This document shows, in pieces, positions 1 to 8,503 of a DNA stretch of 64,000 bases. The notes beneath the pieces are model-generated. The model was not told the origin of the DNA. It saw only the letters and a list, made by a program, of their open reading frames with translations, and searched no databases. The stretch's first letter is position 1. Every line of letters begins with the position of its first letter. The translations under genes were made by a program, and so were the position numbers. This DNA is from Bacteroidia bacterium (GTDB lineage Bacteria; Bacteroidota; Bacteroidia; Palsa-965), in the NCBI GenBank assembly GCA_025454955.1, contig JALONL010000023.1, positions 1 through 64,000 of the forward strand, in the 5' to 3' direction.

Positions 1-121
1 CAATGCCCTGAGAAATAAAATTATTCACCGGGTCTGTGCGGTGATAAAACTCGAAAAAAATTATCAACCGCCATTGGTTTTGTCATAGAAATCGCGCAGC
101 GACGAGAATCAAAAGGGGACG

Positions 122-166
122 TAAAAAGAAAAAGAAAAACGCCTCCGCTTGAAATGCGAAGGCGTT
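122..166 (-). terminator. Intrinsic terminator of tRNA-His
   Basis: On the minus strand, just downstream of the tRNA, the arms at 138-148 and 156-166 form an 11-bp stem with one mismatch. It is followed by a T-rich run, seen as the A-rich tract at 122-137 on the plus strand. This is a standard rho-independent terminator. Confidence 0.8.
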
Positions 167-171
167 TTGCG

Positions 172-246
172 GGTAGATAATCGGGTTCGAACCGACGACC
201 CCCAGAACCACAATCTGGTGCTCTAACCAACTGAGCTATACCTACC
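172..246 (-). tRNA. tRNA-His (GTG anticodon)
   Basis: The reverse complement folds as a complete cloverleaf. The anticodon stem CCAGA/TCTGG encloses the loop TTGTGGT, giving anticodon GTG (His). The extra 5' G(-1) opposite C73 that is diagnostic of tRNA-His is encoded: eight bases precede the invariant TA, and they pair with the 3' strand. The T arm is GTCGG-TTCGAAC-CCGAT. The 3' CCA is not encoded and must be added after transcription. Confidence 0.97.
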
Positions 247-275
247 ATGTAAACTGCTTTTCAGCAGAATGGGTG

Positions 276-306
276 CAAAGATAGTGCTTCACTTCTATTC
301 TCCAAA
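276..306 (-). promoter_or_regulatory. Promoter of tRNA-His
   Basis: Read on the minus strand this is TTTG-N19-TATCTTTG, matching the Bacteroidota housekeeping promoter (TTTG/TTG, about 17-20 nt, TAnnTTTG). The -7 box (276-283) is 29 nt before the tRNA 5' end. It lies inside the longest possible copA reading frame, which argues for a later copA start. Confidence 0.7.
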
Positions 307-327
307 CAAACAAGGCCACGAAAAATG

Positions 328-335
328 TAAATTTG
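328..335 (+). promoter_or_regulatory. -7 box immediately before copA start
   Basis: TAAATTTG matches TAnnTTTG and ends 5 nt before the ATG at 341. I see no clear -33 element. If it is used, the mRNA would be leaderless or nearly so. Confidence 0.5.
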
Positions 336-340
336 TGGAG

Positions 341-2488
341 ATGAGTACCGTAGAACGGCATATTGAGCTAAAGATTGAGGGCATGGACTGTGCCAACTGC
401 GCGCTGGGTATTACCCGTAAACTCAGTAAGGGCGGGCATCAGCAGGTGCAGGTGAACTTTGCCACGGGCGAGGCCACACTGGAACTTGCGCCCGATGCCA
501 CCCGGCAGCAGGTGGTAAACGACATTACCTCGCTGGGCTACCGCGTGGTGGAACCGGCCGCAGCCGATGAAAAAAAGCCGCGCAGACTGAGTACCGAACA
601 GAAATTCTGGTTTTGCTTAGTGTTTACCGTGCCGCTGTTTTTCGGGCACATGCTTTTTGGGCACGGGGCGTGGATAAACCAGCCCTGGGTGCAACTGGCG
701 CTTTGCCTGCCGGTGCTGGCCGTGGGCGGATTTCATTTTGCCCGCAGTGCGTGGGGCTCGGTGCGTTCGGGGGTGGCCAATATGGATGTGCTCATTCTGC
801 TTGGCTCGGCCTCGGCTTTTGGTTACAGCATTTTTGGCTGGTTTACGGCGGCCAATGCGCACGAAGTACATAATTACCTGTTCTTCGAAACCACCGCCAC
901 CATCATTACCCTGGTACTGCTGGGCAATGTATTGGAACACAAAGCGGTAAAACGCACCACCACCGCCATCGACGAACTGGCCGCCCTGCAGCCCTCCACC
1001 GCCCGCCGCATTACTAACCACGGCAACCACGAACACATTGAAGAAATTCCCGCCACCGGCCTGCGCCCCGGCGATTTGCTGCAAATAAACACCGGCGACG
1101 CCATTCCCGCCGATGCCATAGTAATACAGGGCACCGGAGCAGCCAACGAGGCCATGATGACCGGCGAGGCCATACCGGTAAACAAACAACCCGGCGACAG
1201 CCTCACCGGCGGCACTGTACTACTGCAAGGCCCCCTGCGCGCCCGTGTGGAGCGTACCGGCAAAAACACGCTGCTGGCCAAAATCATAGACCTTGTAAAA
1301 CAGGCCCAGCAGGAAAAACCACCCGTGCAGCAACTGGCCGATAAAATAAGCGCCATTTTTGTGCCCGCTGTCGTGCTCATTGCCCTCATTACGCTGGCTG
1401 TGAACCTCTGGCTCATCGACACCGGCCTGCGCGAAGCCCTGCTGCGTAGCATTGCCGTACTGGTTATCTCCTGCCCCTGCGCCATGGGCCTGGCCACGCC
1501 CACCGCCGTAATGGTTGGGGCCGGACGCGCCGCCCGAAACGGCATTCTGCTGCGCGGCGGACGCACACTCGAAACCCTGGCCAATGTGCGTACAATGGTG
1601 TTCGACAAAACCGGTACGCTTACCACCGGCGTATTCAGCGAAATTACCTTTACCGCACTGCCCGGCCACGACGAAAGCCTGTTGCAGGGCATTCTCCTCG
1701 GACTCGAACAGCAATCGGCACACCCGCTGGCCAAGTCGGTGGTGAGTTTGCTGCAACAGCGCGGCCATACACAGCCCGCCACACTGAGCGAACTGCGCGA
1801 AATTCCAGGCACCGGCATCGAAGGCCGCGATGCGCAGGGCAACCTCTGGGCCGCAGGTTCGTGGAGGCTGCTGCCCGAAAACCACCAGGCCGGGCATCAC
1901 GACATTTACCTGCTTTGCAACGGCCAGCCCGTGGCCACTGCCGATTTGCGCGATGAAATACGCCCCGGCATGAAAGAACTCATCGGCTTTTTGCACAGCC
2001 GCGGCATACACACCGTGCTGCTCAGCGGCGACCGCCACGAAAAATGCCGCGAAGTGGCCTCCGCCCTCGGCATACGCGAAGTGCTGGCCGCACAGCTTCC
2101 CGATCAGAAACTCGACCACATTGCCCGCTTTGCCGCAGCCGGCACCACCGTAATGGTAGGCGACGGCATAAACGATGCCCCCGCACTGGCCCGCGCACAC
2201 GCCGGTATTGCCCACGGCGAAGCCACCCCGGCCGCATTGCAATCGGCGCAGGTATTGCTGGCGGGTACAGCCGATTTGCGCAAAATACGCGACACGCTGC
2301 TCATCAGCCACCACACCCTGCGCACCATTAAACAAAACCTGTTCTGGGCATTTTTCTACAACGTAATTGCCATACCGCTGGCCGCCGCCGGTTTACTCTC
2401 GCCCATGATTGCCGCCCTGTCGATGGCTTTCTCCGATGTCATTGTCATCGGCAATTCGATAAGGCTGCGAACCAAAAAACTCTCGTAA
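341..2488 (+). CDS. copA: Copper-translocating P1B-type ATPase
   Basis: An inner-membrane pump that uses ATP to export Cu(I) from the cytoplasm. From the chosen start (715 aa) there is an N-terminal HMA domain with GMDCANC (Cys17, Cys20), then transmembrane segments. The rest of the signature follows: TGEAIPV, the metal-site CPC motif (about 378-380), the phosphorylation motif DKTGTLT (Asp about 422), the HP motif (SAHPLAK) and GDGINDAPAL (about 608). CPC followed by AMG is typical of Cu(I) pumps. An upstream in-frame ATG at 269 exists, but the tRNA promoter occupies that stretch and the HMA domain begins right after 341. A second copper ATPase (CcoI) lies at 51.3 kb, so this one more likely serves detoxification or general copper export. 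Confidence 0.93.
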   Translation: MSTVERHIELKIEGMDCANCALGITRKLSKGGHQQVQVNFATGEATLELAPDATRQQVVNDITSLGYRVVEPAAADEKKPRRLSTEQKFWFCLVFTVPLFFGHMLFGHGAWINQPWVQLALCLPVLAVGGFHFARSAWGSVRSGVANMDVLILLGSASAFGYSIFGWFTAANAHEVHNYLFFETTATIITLVLLGNVLEHKAVKRTTTAIDELAALQPSTARRITNHGNHEHIEEIPATGLRPGDLLQINTGDAIPADAIVIQGTGAANEAMMTGEAIPVNKQPGDSLTGGTVLLQGPLRARVERTGKNTLLAKIIDLVKQAQQEKPPVQQLADKISAIFVPAVVLIALITLAVNLWLIDTGLREALLRSIAVLVISCPCAMGLATPTAVMVGAGRAARNGILLRGGRTLETLANVRTMVFDKTGTLTTGVFSEITFTALPGHDESLLQGILLGLEQQSAHPLAKSVVSLLQQRGHTQPATLSELREIPGTGIEGRDAQGNLWAAGSWRLLPENHQAGHHDIYLLCNGQPVATADLRDEIRPGMKELIGFLHSRGIHTVLLSGDRHEKCREVASALGIREVLAAQLPDQKLDHIARFAAAGTTVMVGDGINDAPALARAHAGIAHGEATPAALQSAQVLLAGTADLRKIRDTLLISHHTLRTIKQNLFWAFFYNVIAIPLAAAGLLSPMIAALSMAFSDVIVIGNSIRLRTKKLS

Positions 2489-2494
2489 CGCAGT

Positions 2495-3667
2495 ATGAGT
2501 GATCCCCGTCCGCATCTGCTCTTCATTGCAAGCTGGTATCCTTACGTTTCGGCTCCGGTGCAGGGCATATTTATTCAGCGCCATGCGCAAACGGCGGCGC
2601 TCGATTATCGCGTGTCGGTGGTATTTGCCTATCCCGATCCGAACCTTACCGGAAACAATATCCTTACCGGCACAGAACAGCACGGAAATCTCACCGAAAT
2701 CAGGGTTTCGTATTCGCCGCAAACCACCTCGCTGCCGCTGCTGGGCAAGTACCGCAAAAGCCGCCGCTACATAAACGCCATACGTGCAGGCGTGGCCGAA
2801 GCCATTATGCGCCACGGCACCCCCGCACTGCTGCACCTGCACGTAATCTGGCGCGGAGCCGTGGCCGCTCTGCCGCTGCTGCGCGAACTTCGTGTGCCAC
2901 TCGTGATCAGCGAACACTGGTCGGGATACATGCCCGAAGACGGCAACTACCACGGCCTGCTCATGCGCACTTATACCGAACGCATTGTAAAACGCGCACA
3001 GCACATTACCGTGGTATCGGAAAAAATGCGCCAGGCCATGCAGTCGCATTCGCTAAACGGCAATTACTCGCTGCTGCACAATGTAACCGATACCACGCTG
3101 TTTAAACCCGCGCCGGTGCTGCTTCACGAAGAACCGTTTCAATTGCTGCACGTATCATCACTTACCAATCGCGAAAAAAATATTTCGGGAATTCTCCGGG
3201 TAATGAAAACGCTGCGCGATGAAAAAATAACCCTGCGGATAATTGGCAACGGGCCCGAAAGAGCGCAACACGAGCACGAAGCGGCGACACTGGATGTGCT
3301 GGGAAAAAATGTATTTTTTGAAGGGCCGAAAACACCCGCCGAAGTGGCCGAAGCCATGCAGCACAGTCACGCATTGCTCATGTTCAGCCATTTCGAAGGA
3401 ATGCCCTGTGTAATAGCCGAGGCGCAAAGTTGCGGATTGCCCGTAATAGCCACGCGCACGGGAGGTATTACGCAAATGGTAAACGAACAGCAGGGAATAC
3501 TTGCACAACCGGGCAATGAAACCGAACTTCGCCGTGCGGTGCTCGACATGAAGCAGCATTACCACCGCTACAACCGTGCCTCGATATGCGAACACGCCGT
3601 AGCCACATACAGCACAGAAGCCGTGCGCCGCGAACTGCATGAACTCTACGCCAAACTCCTCCCCTGA
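2495..3667 (+). CDS. Glycosyltransferase family 4 (GT-B)
   Basis: Transfers a sugar from a nucleotide-activated donor during surface glycan synthesis; the exact sugar cannot be read from the sequence. It has 390 aa and two Rossmann-like halves. The N-terminus carries ASWYPYVSAPVQGIFIQRHA, a common GT4 opening. The C-terminal half has the donor-site pattern around FEGMPCVIAEAQSCGLPVIA followed by TRTGGI. It begins 6 nt after copA but is functionally tied to the next two genes, because its 3' end overlaps the following reading frame by 29 nt. Cytoplasmic, probably at the membrane face. Confidence 0.88.
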   Translation: MSDPRPHLLFIASWYPYVSAPVQGIFIQRHAQTAALDYRVSVVFAYPDPNLTGNNILTGTEQHGNLTEIRVSYSPQTTSLPLLGKYRKSRRYINAIRAGVAEAIMRHGTPALLHLHVIWRGAVAALPLLRELRVPLVISEHWSGYMPEDGNYHGLLMRTYTERIVKRAQHITVVSEKMRQAMQSHSLNGNYSLLHNVTDTTLFKPAPVLLHEEPFQLLHVSSLTNREKNISGILRVMKTLRDEKITLRIIGNGPERAQHEHEAATLDVLGKNVFFEGPKTPAEVAEAMQHSHALLMFSHFEGMPCVIAEAQSCGLPVIATRTGGITQMVNEQQGILAQPGNETELRRAVLDMKQHYHRYNRASICEHAVATYSTEAVRRELHELYAKLLP

Positions 3668-5336
3668 CCCAAACCCGCAGCCCCTGCGGCTTGTGCTGCT
3701 CTGCAACGGACTCACGTTCGAAGCCTGGGAAGCCGCTGCGCTGCGAGCCGTAATGCAGTTGCCCTTTGCCGAAATTGTGCTGGTGGCCGAAAATGCCTCG
3801 CACATTCCCGGTGCCACACTCAAACAGCCCCTGCGCTACCCGTGGAGGTATTTTTTCTGGCGCGCTTACAAACGCCTGCGCCTGTCGAAAATTGATGCCC
3901 TGCAGGCGGTGGACATGAGCGACGAACTCGAAAAACTGCCGCGCATGAAAGTGGCTGTTTCGCTCAAAGGCAAACACTCCGAATATTTTTCAGACGAAGC
4001 CGTGGCCAAAATTCGCGCGGCCAATGCCGATGTAATTCTGCGTTTCGGTTTCAATATTCTTCGCGGCGAAATTCTTACAGCGGCACGGTACGGCGTGTGG
4101 AGTTATCATCATGGCGATGAGCAGCAGTTTCGTGGCGGGCCTCCGGGCTTTTGGGAAATGGTGCGCGGCGTGCCGGTTACCGGTGCCATACTTCAACGCC
4201 TCACCGAAACGCTCGACAGTGGTGTGGTGCTGCGCAAGGGATATTTCCGCACCATCCGCAAATCGTACCGCGCACAGCTTAACCAGTTGCTCAACGGCAC
4301 CACGCCGTGGATGAAAAACGCGCTCACCGATTTGCACCACGGCATTACACGACATGCGGAGGCCGCACCGGTAAGCAGCCAGGCAAAAATTACACGCTAT
4401 CCGGTAAACGTGCGTTTTGTGCTGGCCGGTGTGCAGCAGTTTTTTGCCTCGCTGCAATTTCATTACAATGAATTGTTCCGCCACGAAATATGGCACACCG
4501 GCATTGTGTCGCAATCCATTACCGACATTGCCGAAAACGGCATCAACGGCCACATACACTGGATTGTACCCGAAGCAGCCGGCGAATTTTTTGCCGATCC
4601 GTTTGGCGGTATCGACCAGGAAGGAAACGAGTTGCTGCTGTGCGAACATTTCAGCTACAAAACCGGCAAGGGTGTAATTGCCCGCCTTACGCGCCACGGC
4701 AATACTTTGCTCTGGCTTGAGCGCGAGCATCATCTCTCCTACCCTTTCCTGTTTCGCGTGGGCGATGAGCAAATGCTGCTGCCCGAGTCGCACGAAAACT
4801 ACAACGTATCGCTGCGCTATGCGCACAACCCCGAAAAAACGGTGATGCATCTGCTGCACGGCGTGGCAGCGGTTGACAGTTCGGTGGTGGAATATCAGGG
4901 AAAATTCTGGCTCTTCTGCACCGTGGAAGAAGAAGGCTCTAACACCAGCCTGCACATTTTCTGCGCCGAAAACAGCGACAGTACGTTTGAGCCACACGCA
5001 GGCAATCCGGTAAAAACCGATGTGCGTTCGTCGCGCCCGGGCGGCACACCGTTTGTGCAAAACGGCAAACTTTACCGCCCCGCGCAGGATTGTGCATCAG
5101 ACTATGGCTCGGCCGTGGTGCTTAACGAAGTAACCTTGCTAACCGCCACCGAGTTTGAAGAAAAACCCGTGCGCACACTTGCCCCGCAGCCGGGCTGGGT
5201 TTGCAATAAAGGATTGCACACGCTTTCGGCGCTCAATGCCGGCGAAACACTTATTGATGCCAAGCGTTATGTATTTAACGCCACACAATTCCGCCGTGTG
5301 CTGAAACGTAAAATCAGCCGCGTGTTTGCCCGATGA
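3639..5336 (+). CDS. Formyltransferase-like / glycan-modifying fusion protein
   Basis: A 565-aa two-part protein. Residues about 15-230 resemble the formyl-transferase fold of methionyl-tRNA formyltransferase and sugar N-formyltransferases: a Rossmann-like core, then the segment around YHHGDEQQFRGGPPGFWEM and the typical turn TLDSGVVLRKG. The C-terminal half (about 280-560) resembles the beta-propeller-like domain of glucosamine inositolphosphorylceramide transferases and GH43-like proteins (DPFGGIDQEGNELLLCEHF, then YPFLFR and YNVSLRYA). The start overlaps the previous gene by 29 nt and the end overlaps the flippase by 4 nt, so the three are translated together. I infer it modifies a sugar of the exported glycan. 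Which substrate is formylated, if any, is unknown; the first domain could instead bind without catalysis. Confidence 0.7.
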   Translation: MNSTPNSSPDPNPQPLRLVLLCNGLTFEAWEAAALRAVMQLPFAEIVLVAENASHIPGATLKQPLRYPWRYFFWRAYKRLRLSKIDALQAVDMSDELEKLPRMKVAVSLKGKHSEYFSDEAVAKIRAANADVILRFGFNILRGEILTAARYGVWSYHHGDEQQFRGGPPGFWEMVRGVPVTGAILQRLTETLDSGVVLRKGYFRTIRKSYRAQLNQLLNGTTPWMKNALTDLHHGITRHAEAAPVSSQAKITRYPVNVRFVLAGVQQFFASLQFHYNELFRHEIWHTGIVSQSITDIAENGINGHIHWIVPEAAGEFFADPFGGIDQEGNELLLCEHFSYKTGKGVIARLTRHGNTLLWLEREHHLSYPFLFRVGDEQMLLPESHENYNVSLRYAHNPEKTVMHLLHGVAAVDSSVVEYQGKFWLFCTVEEEGSNTSLHIFCAENSDSTFEPHAGNPVKTDVRSSRPGGTPFVQNGKLYRPAQDCASDYGSAVVLNEVTLLTATEFEEKPVRTLAPQPGWVCNKGLHTLSALNAGETLIDAKRYVFNATQFRRVLKRKISRVFAR

Positions 5337-6607
5337 TCCGTAATATACTTGTCAACTTCTCGGCCCGTATGGCGGTGGCGGTGGCCAATTTCATTGTGCT
5401 GCTGTGTACCACGCACGAGCTTGGCGCCGATGTGCGGGGCAAGATCAGTTTGATACAGTTGGGCGTGCAGCTCATTCACCTCATCAGCGATCTTGCGGGC
5501 GGGCCCTCGGTGGTGTATCTGGTGCCGCGTTCGCCGCTGCGTATGCTGGTGGTTACGGCCACGGGCTGGGCGGTGTTTAGTGCGGTGGCCGTGGGCGGTG
5601 TGCTGCTTTACTTTGGGCAAATACCGGAGGCTTACGGACGCGATGTGCTGGGCATTGGCCTGCTGGTTTCGCTGAGTGCGGTGTTTCAGAATATTTTGCT
5701 GGGGCAGGAACGTATTCGTGCTTATAATGTGCTGCTGCTGTTGCAGGGCGCGTTGCTCATTGGCGGTGTGGTGTTTAGCTTGTATGCCGCCGGAGTACAC
5801 AGCGAAATGGTGTTTGTAATTGGCAGCTACGTAAGCTGGGGCGTGGTGGCCGTGGCGGCGGCATGGCTGGTGCTGCGGCATACGCACAAAGTAACGCGCT
5901 ACGAAGGAAGGCCGCTGCTGTGGGTAATGTTTGTGAACGGATTTTTCACGCAGGCCGCCTCGCTCACGCACCAGTTGTCGATACGCGAAAATTATTTCCG
6001 CCTCGAAAAACTAAGCAGTACCAACGATGCGGCGGTGGGTATTTATTCCACGGCGCTTTCGCTGGGCGAGGCTATTTTGCTGTTCAGTGCCAGCGTGGCT
6101 TCCATACTCATGGCCCGCGCAGCCAATGTAAGCGATTCGCCCGAGGTGCGCAGGAATGCAATGCGGCTGAGCAAGCTGAGTATTTTAATTACGCTGCCTG
6201 CGCTGCTGTTTTTTGCACTGCTGCCCGATGCGTTTTATACCTGGCTGCTGGGCAAGGATTTTTCGCCGGTGCGCGGGGCGTTTTTATCGTTGCTTCCCGG
6301 CATAGCGGCCATGAGTTTTGGTACGGTGTATGCGCATTATTTCTCCGGCACGGGAAAGCATTACTGCAATTTTATGGCCGGATGCGCCGGGCTTGGCATT
6401 GCGCTGCTCAGCAGCGGCCCGCTCATCAATGCCTTTGGTGTACAGGGCGCGGGCTGGTCGGCTTCTATGGCTTACGGCGGACTTTCGCTGCTTATTTTTG
6501 TGATGTTTCTGGCAGGAAGCAAGGTAAAGGGCGAATGGAAGAATTTATTGCCGCAGCGCGAAGATGTGAGGGAGATAAAGGCGCTAGTCAAAAAAATAAA
6601 AGGTTAA
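5333..6607 (+). CDS. Polysaccharide/oligosaccharide flippase (MOP superfamily)
   Basis: A 424-aa integral membrane protein of about 12 hydrophobic segments with the layout of Wzx-type flippases, which move lipid-linked oligosaccharides across the inner membrane. The N-terminus (NFSARMAVAVANFIVLLCTT) is the usual first amphipathic and membrane pair. The start ATG overlaps the stop of the fusion gene (ATGA), indicating translational coupling with the two glycan enzymes upstream. Together they look like a short glycan assembly and export block without a polymerase. The assignment to the superfamily is firm; the cargo is unknown. Confidence 0.85.
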   Translation: MIRNILVNFSARMAVAVANFIVLLCTTHELGADVRGKISLIQLGVQLIHLISDLAGGPSVVYLVPRSPLRMLVVTATGWAVFSAVAVGGVLLYFGQIPEAYGRDVLGIGLLVSLSAVFQNILLGQERIRAYNVLLLLQGALLIGGVVFSLYAAGVHSEMVFVIGSYVSWGVVAVAAAWLVLRHTHKVTRYEGRPLLWVMFVNGFFTQAASLTHQLSIRENYFRLEKLSSTNDAAVGIYSTALSLGEAILLFSASVASILMARAANVSDSPEVRRNAMRLSKLSILITLPALLFFALLPDAFYTWLLGKDFSPVRGAFLSLLPGIAAMSFGTVYAHYFSGTGKHYCNFMAGCAGLGIALLSSGPLINAFGVQGAGWSASMAYGGLSLLIFVMFLAGSKVKGEWKNLLPQREDVREIKALVKKIKG

Positions 6608-6619
6608 TTGGATGTGGCA

Positions 6620-7183
6620 ATGAATCGTGAGACTCATTTCATTAATCTGTTTGCGGCAATAAGCGGCCTGATGATACTCATTTCCTGCGGCGAAAAGAAA
6701 ACAACTCCAAGCTGCTGCTGTACATTACCATTTAAAGCAGAAGGAAGTAAATTCACCTACTATGCATTCGCGGAACTTGACAGTGCTGTTGTATGTGCCA
6801 AAAAACGTAACCTGAATATACTGGTGATATTTTCCGGTTATGCAGGCATGGCTATTCCCAATAAAGAATGGGAAACACTTGATCTGTATGGGGATAAAAA
6901 ATTTATACAAAATAATTATGTAATTGCCTGGCTGCCGGTTGACGATAAAAAACCACTGGACGACACTACGCAAACCGTTTTAATACATGGACAAACGTAT
7001 TATATCACCACAGAAGGAAGAAAGTATGCGATGATTCAACGAAAACTATTTAACCATAATTCTCAACCATTATATGGTATTCTGAATCAAAATCTCGAGC
7101 CTGTAGGTAAAGCAATAGGATATACAAAAGATAAGCGTGAAGTTGAAGCGTTTATTGAAAGCGGACTTATCCGAAAGCAGTAA
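6620..7183 (+). CDS. Lipoprotein with DsbD-like thioredoxin fold lacking CxxC
   Basis: A 187-aa protein with signal sequence and lipobox (LISC at about 21-24), so probably lipid-anchored in the envelope. The body resembles the C-terminal thioredoxin domain of Bacteroidota DsbD-like proteins: a strand ILVIFSGYAG where DsbD has a catalytic CxxC, then VDDKKPL and NSQPLYGILNQ. Here the catalytic cysteines are replaced by YAGMAIP, so redox activity by the usual mechanism is not expected. Cysteines cluster instead near the N-terminus (SCCC). An upstream TTG at 6608 is possible, but the signal peptide begins at the ATG used here. Base composition is more AT-rich than the upstream glycan genes. Confidence 0.6.
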   Translation: MNRETHFINLFAAISGLMILISCGEKKTTPSCCCTLPFKAEGSKFTYYAFAELDSAVVCAKKRNLNILVIFSGYAGMAIPNKEWETLDLYGDKKFIQNNYVIAWLPVDDKKPLDDTTQTVLIHGQTYYITTEGRKYAMIQRKLFNHNSQPLYGILNQNLEPVGKAIGYTKDKREVEAFIESGLIRKQ

Positions 7184-7481
7184 TCATGAATTTGTGATTA
7201 CCATGCAGTGGCGGCTCTCTTCAATGAAGTTGTTGCAGAAATAAAATTACCAGTACAATTACCAATGGTTTGACTGGAACACAGGTGGAACTTGTATATA
7301 GCCCTGATTGGAGCCTTGGTTTTCAATTCCCTGTCTGTACTATGGGCGGAAAGCAGGAGCGGACGTTTTTTTATAGCCTCTTACTGTCGCTCCTCTTTGT
7401 GATAAATGTGGAGAAAATAAAAATTGCTCATTTACCGATTTTTTTAGAAAACTGGTGTGATGAATAACCAGCACTGACGCT

Positions 7482-7587
7482 GCGGAAATCCACTAAAACA
7501 AAAATAATTTGTTGTATTAACCCTTCGAGGTCAAAAGAGACCTCGAAGGGGCTTTTTTTCCTTTTTTTTGTTTTAGTGGATTTCCGC
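7482..7587. repeat. 106-bp inverted-repeat element (MITE-like)
   Basis: A 23-bp perfect inverted repeat (7482-7504 and 7565-7587; arm begins GCGGAAATCCACTAAAACAA) bounds a short core. The core holds an independent 12-bp hairpin. Terminal inverted repeats around a non-coding core of this size fit a miniature inverted-repeat element; no flanking target duplication is obvious. It could also be one long bidirectional terminator. Confidence 0.5.
7521..7559 (+). terminator. Strong hairpin terminator inside the inverted repeat
   Basis: Perfect 12-bp stem (7521-7532 with 7539-7550), 6-nt loop, then a T7 run. It is the best candidate for ending transcription from the glycan and lipoprotein genes upstream. 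Confidence 0.75.
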
Positions 7588-7626
7588 TGCTTTAGGACAT
7601 AAAACCTTTTACTTGCTATTGCCTAT

Positions 7627-8274
7627 TTATAGCTCAAACGGGCCACCTGGCTTATTCAAATCATCTTCATTTCGCCGCGGATCTTTATTGGGGGGTGGTT
7701 TGGAAGCGGGCACAGGTGGCACATAAGGGCCTATTTTAAATGCACTGTTTACAATAGCTCCAGCAGTTTGATACACCGTTTCTGAATCGCCGGCAATATC
7801 TTTTTCGCCATGTTTTACAAAACCGCATTTGGCCCAGAGTCCTTCGCCGGAGGGAGTAAGTACGGGCAAGTGGCGTATGCCGTTGCTGCGCGCCAGATTT
7901 GCGGCAATGTACACCAGCAACACACCTATATTTTGCCCCTGCAATCCTTCGCCATGTACAAAAATATTTTTCATTCCCCAGTTATCGGAACGAATATCGA
8001 GCGTGAAATAGGCCACTTCCAGACCATGCTGTTTTAAGCGCAGCGTGGCTCCTTCGAGGGTAAGCACGTAAGCTGCGCCTGTGTCTTTGTGAGTAACCGA
8101 ATAGGGAAACAACTGTGCTGTTTGCACTGCCGATTCCACAGCCGGAGAGCGGGGTGTGATATACAGCGGCTGCACCGAAGGAAGTGATACTCCGCCCGAA
8201 TGTTTCTTACTCCGCTGCGCACTGGCCCGCGAAGTAATAACAGTTGATGCCGGAGCTGCAAATTTCCCTCTCAT
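7627..8274 (-). CDS. GNAT-like orphan protein with disordered ends
   Basis: 215 aa. The central part (about 65-150) looks like a GNAT acetyltransferase fold: a beta-strand FTLDIRSDNWGMKNIFVHGE, a loop and helix GLQGQNIGVLLVYIAANLA that resembles motif A (acetyl-CoA pyrophosphate loop), and GLWAKCGFV near the usual C-terminal 'GF' strand. The first about 45 residues are basic and Ser/Pro-rich with SGGVSLPSVQPL, and the last about 30 are Pro/Lys/Asp-rich, so both ends appear disordered. No signal peptide. It stands alone between the inverted repeat and a divergent porin-like gene. A disordered N-terminus before an enzymatic domain is the pattern of injected cargo, and an eCIS lies in the window, but that link is only inference. 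Specific function unknown. Confidence 0.5.
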   Translation of the reverse strand: MRGKFAAPASTVITSRASAQRSKKHSGGVSLPSVQPLYITPRSPAVESAVQTAQLFPYSVTHKDTGAAYVLTLEGATLRLKQHGLEVAYFTLDIRSDNWGMKNIFVHGEGLQGQNIGVLLVYIAANLARSNGIRHLPVLTPSGEGLWAKCGFVKHGEKDIAGDSETVYQTAGAIVNSAFKIGPYVPPVPASKPPPNKDPRRNEDDLNKPGGPFEL

Positions 8275-8503
8275 GACAGGTATGAGGCAATAAAATGATG
8301 AAAGAATTGCCTGATTATTTCTATTTAAATATACAACTAAATTAGTTCAATGTCTAAAATGTAGGTAATTACACCCTGATAATCAGGATTTCTAAATACA
8401 AGAATAAACATTTACATGTAACTAATTTAGATTATAAAAATAAGTTAATTCATCAATTTTAAAGCAACTAAAGCCTGTATCATCGTCTCCAGTAAAAACG
8501 AGT

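Larger units (their letters stand above)
7184..7626. other. Gene-free accessory stretch
   Basis: No convincing gene. A 65-codon frame at 7270-7467 has no recognisable domain and no promoter. The only structure is the inverted-repeat element and terminator described at 7482-7587. Confidence 0.6.

Noticed and set aside
617..2335. Long minus-strand frames opposite copA (190, 322 and 371 codons)
   Set aside because: Antisense shadows of a GC-rich gene; Gly/Ala- or Arg/Ser-rich with no domain.
7270..7467. 65-codon plus-strand frame
   Set aside because: No domain, promoter or coupling; probably chance.
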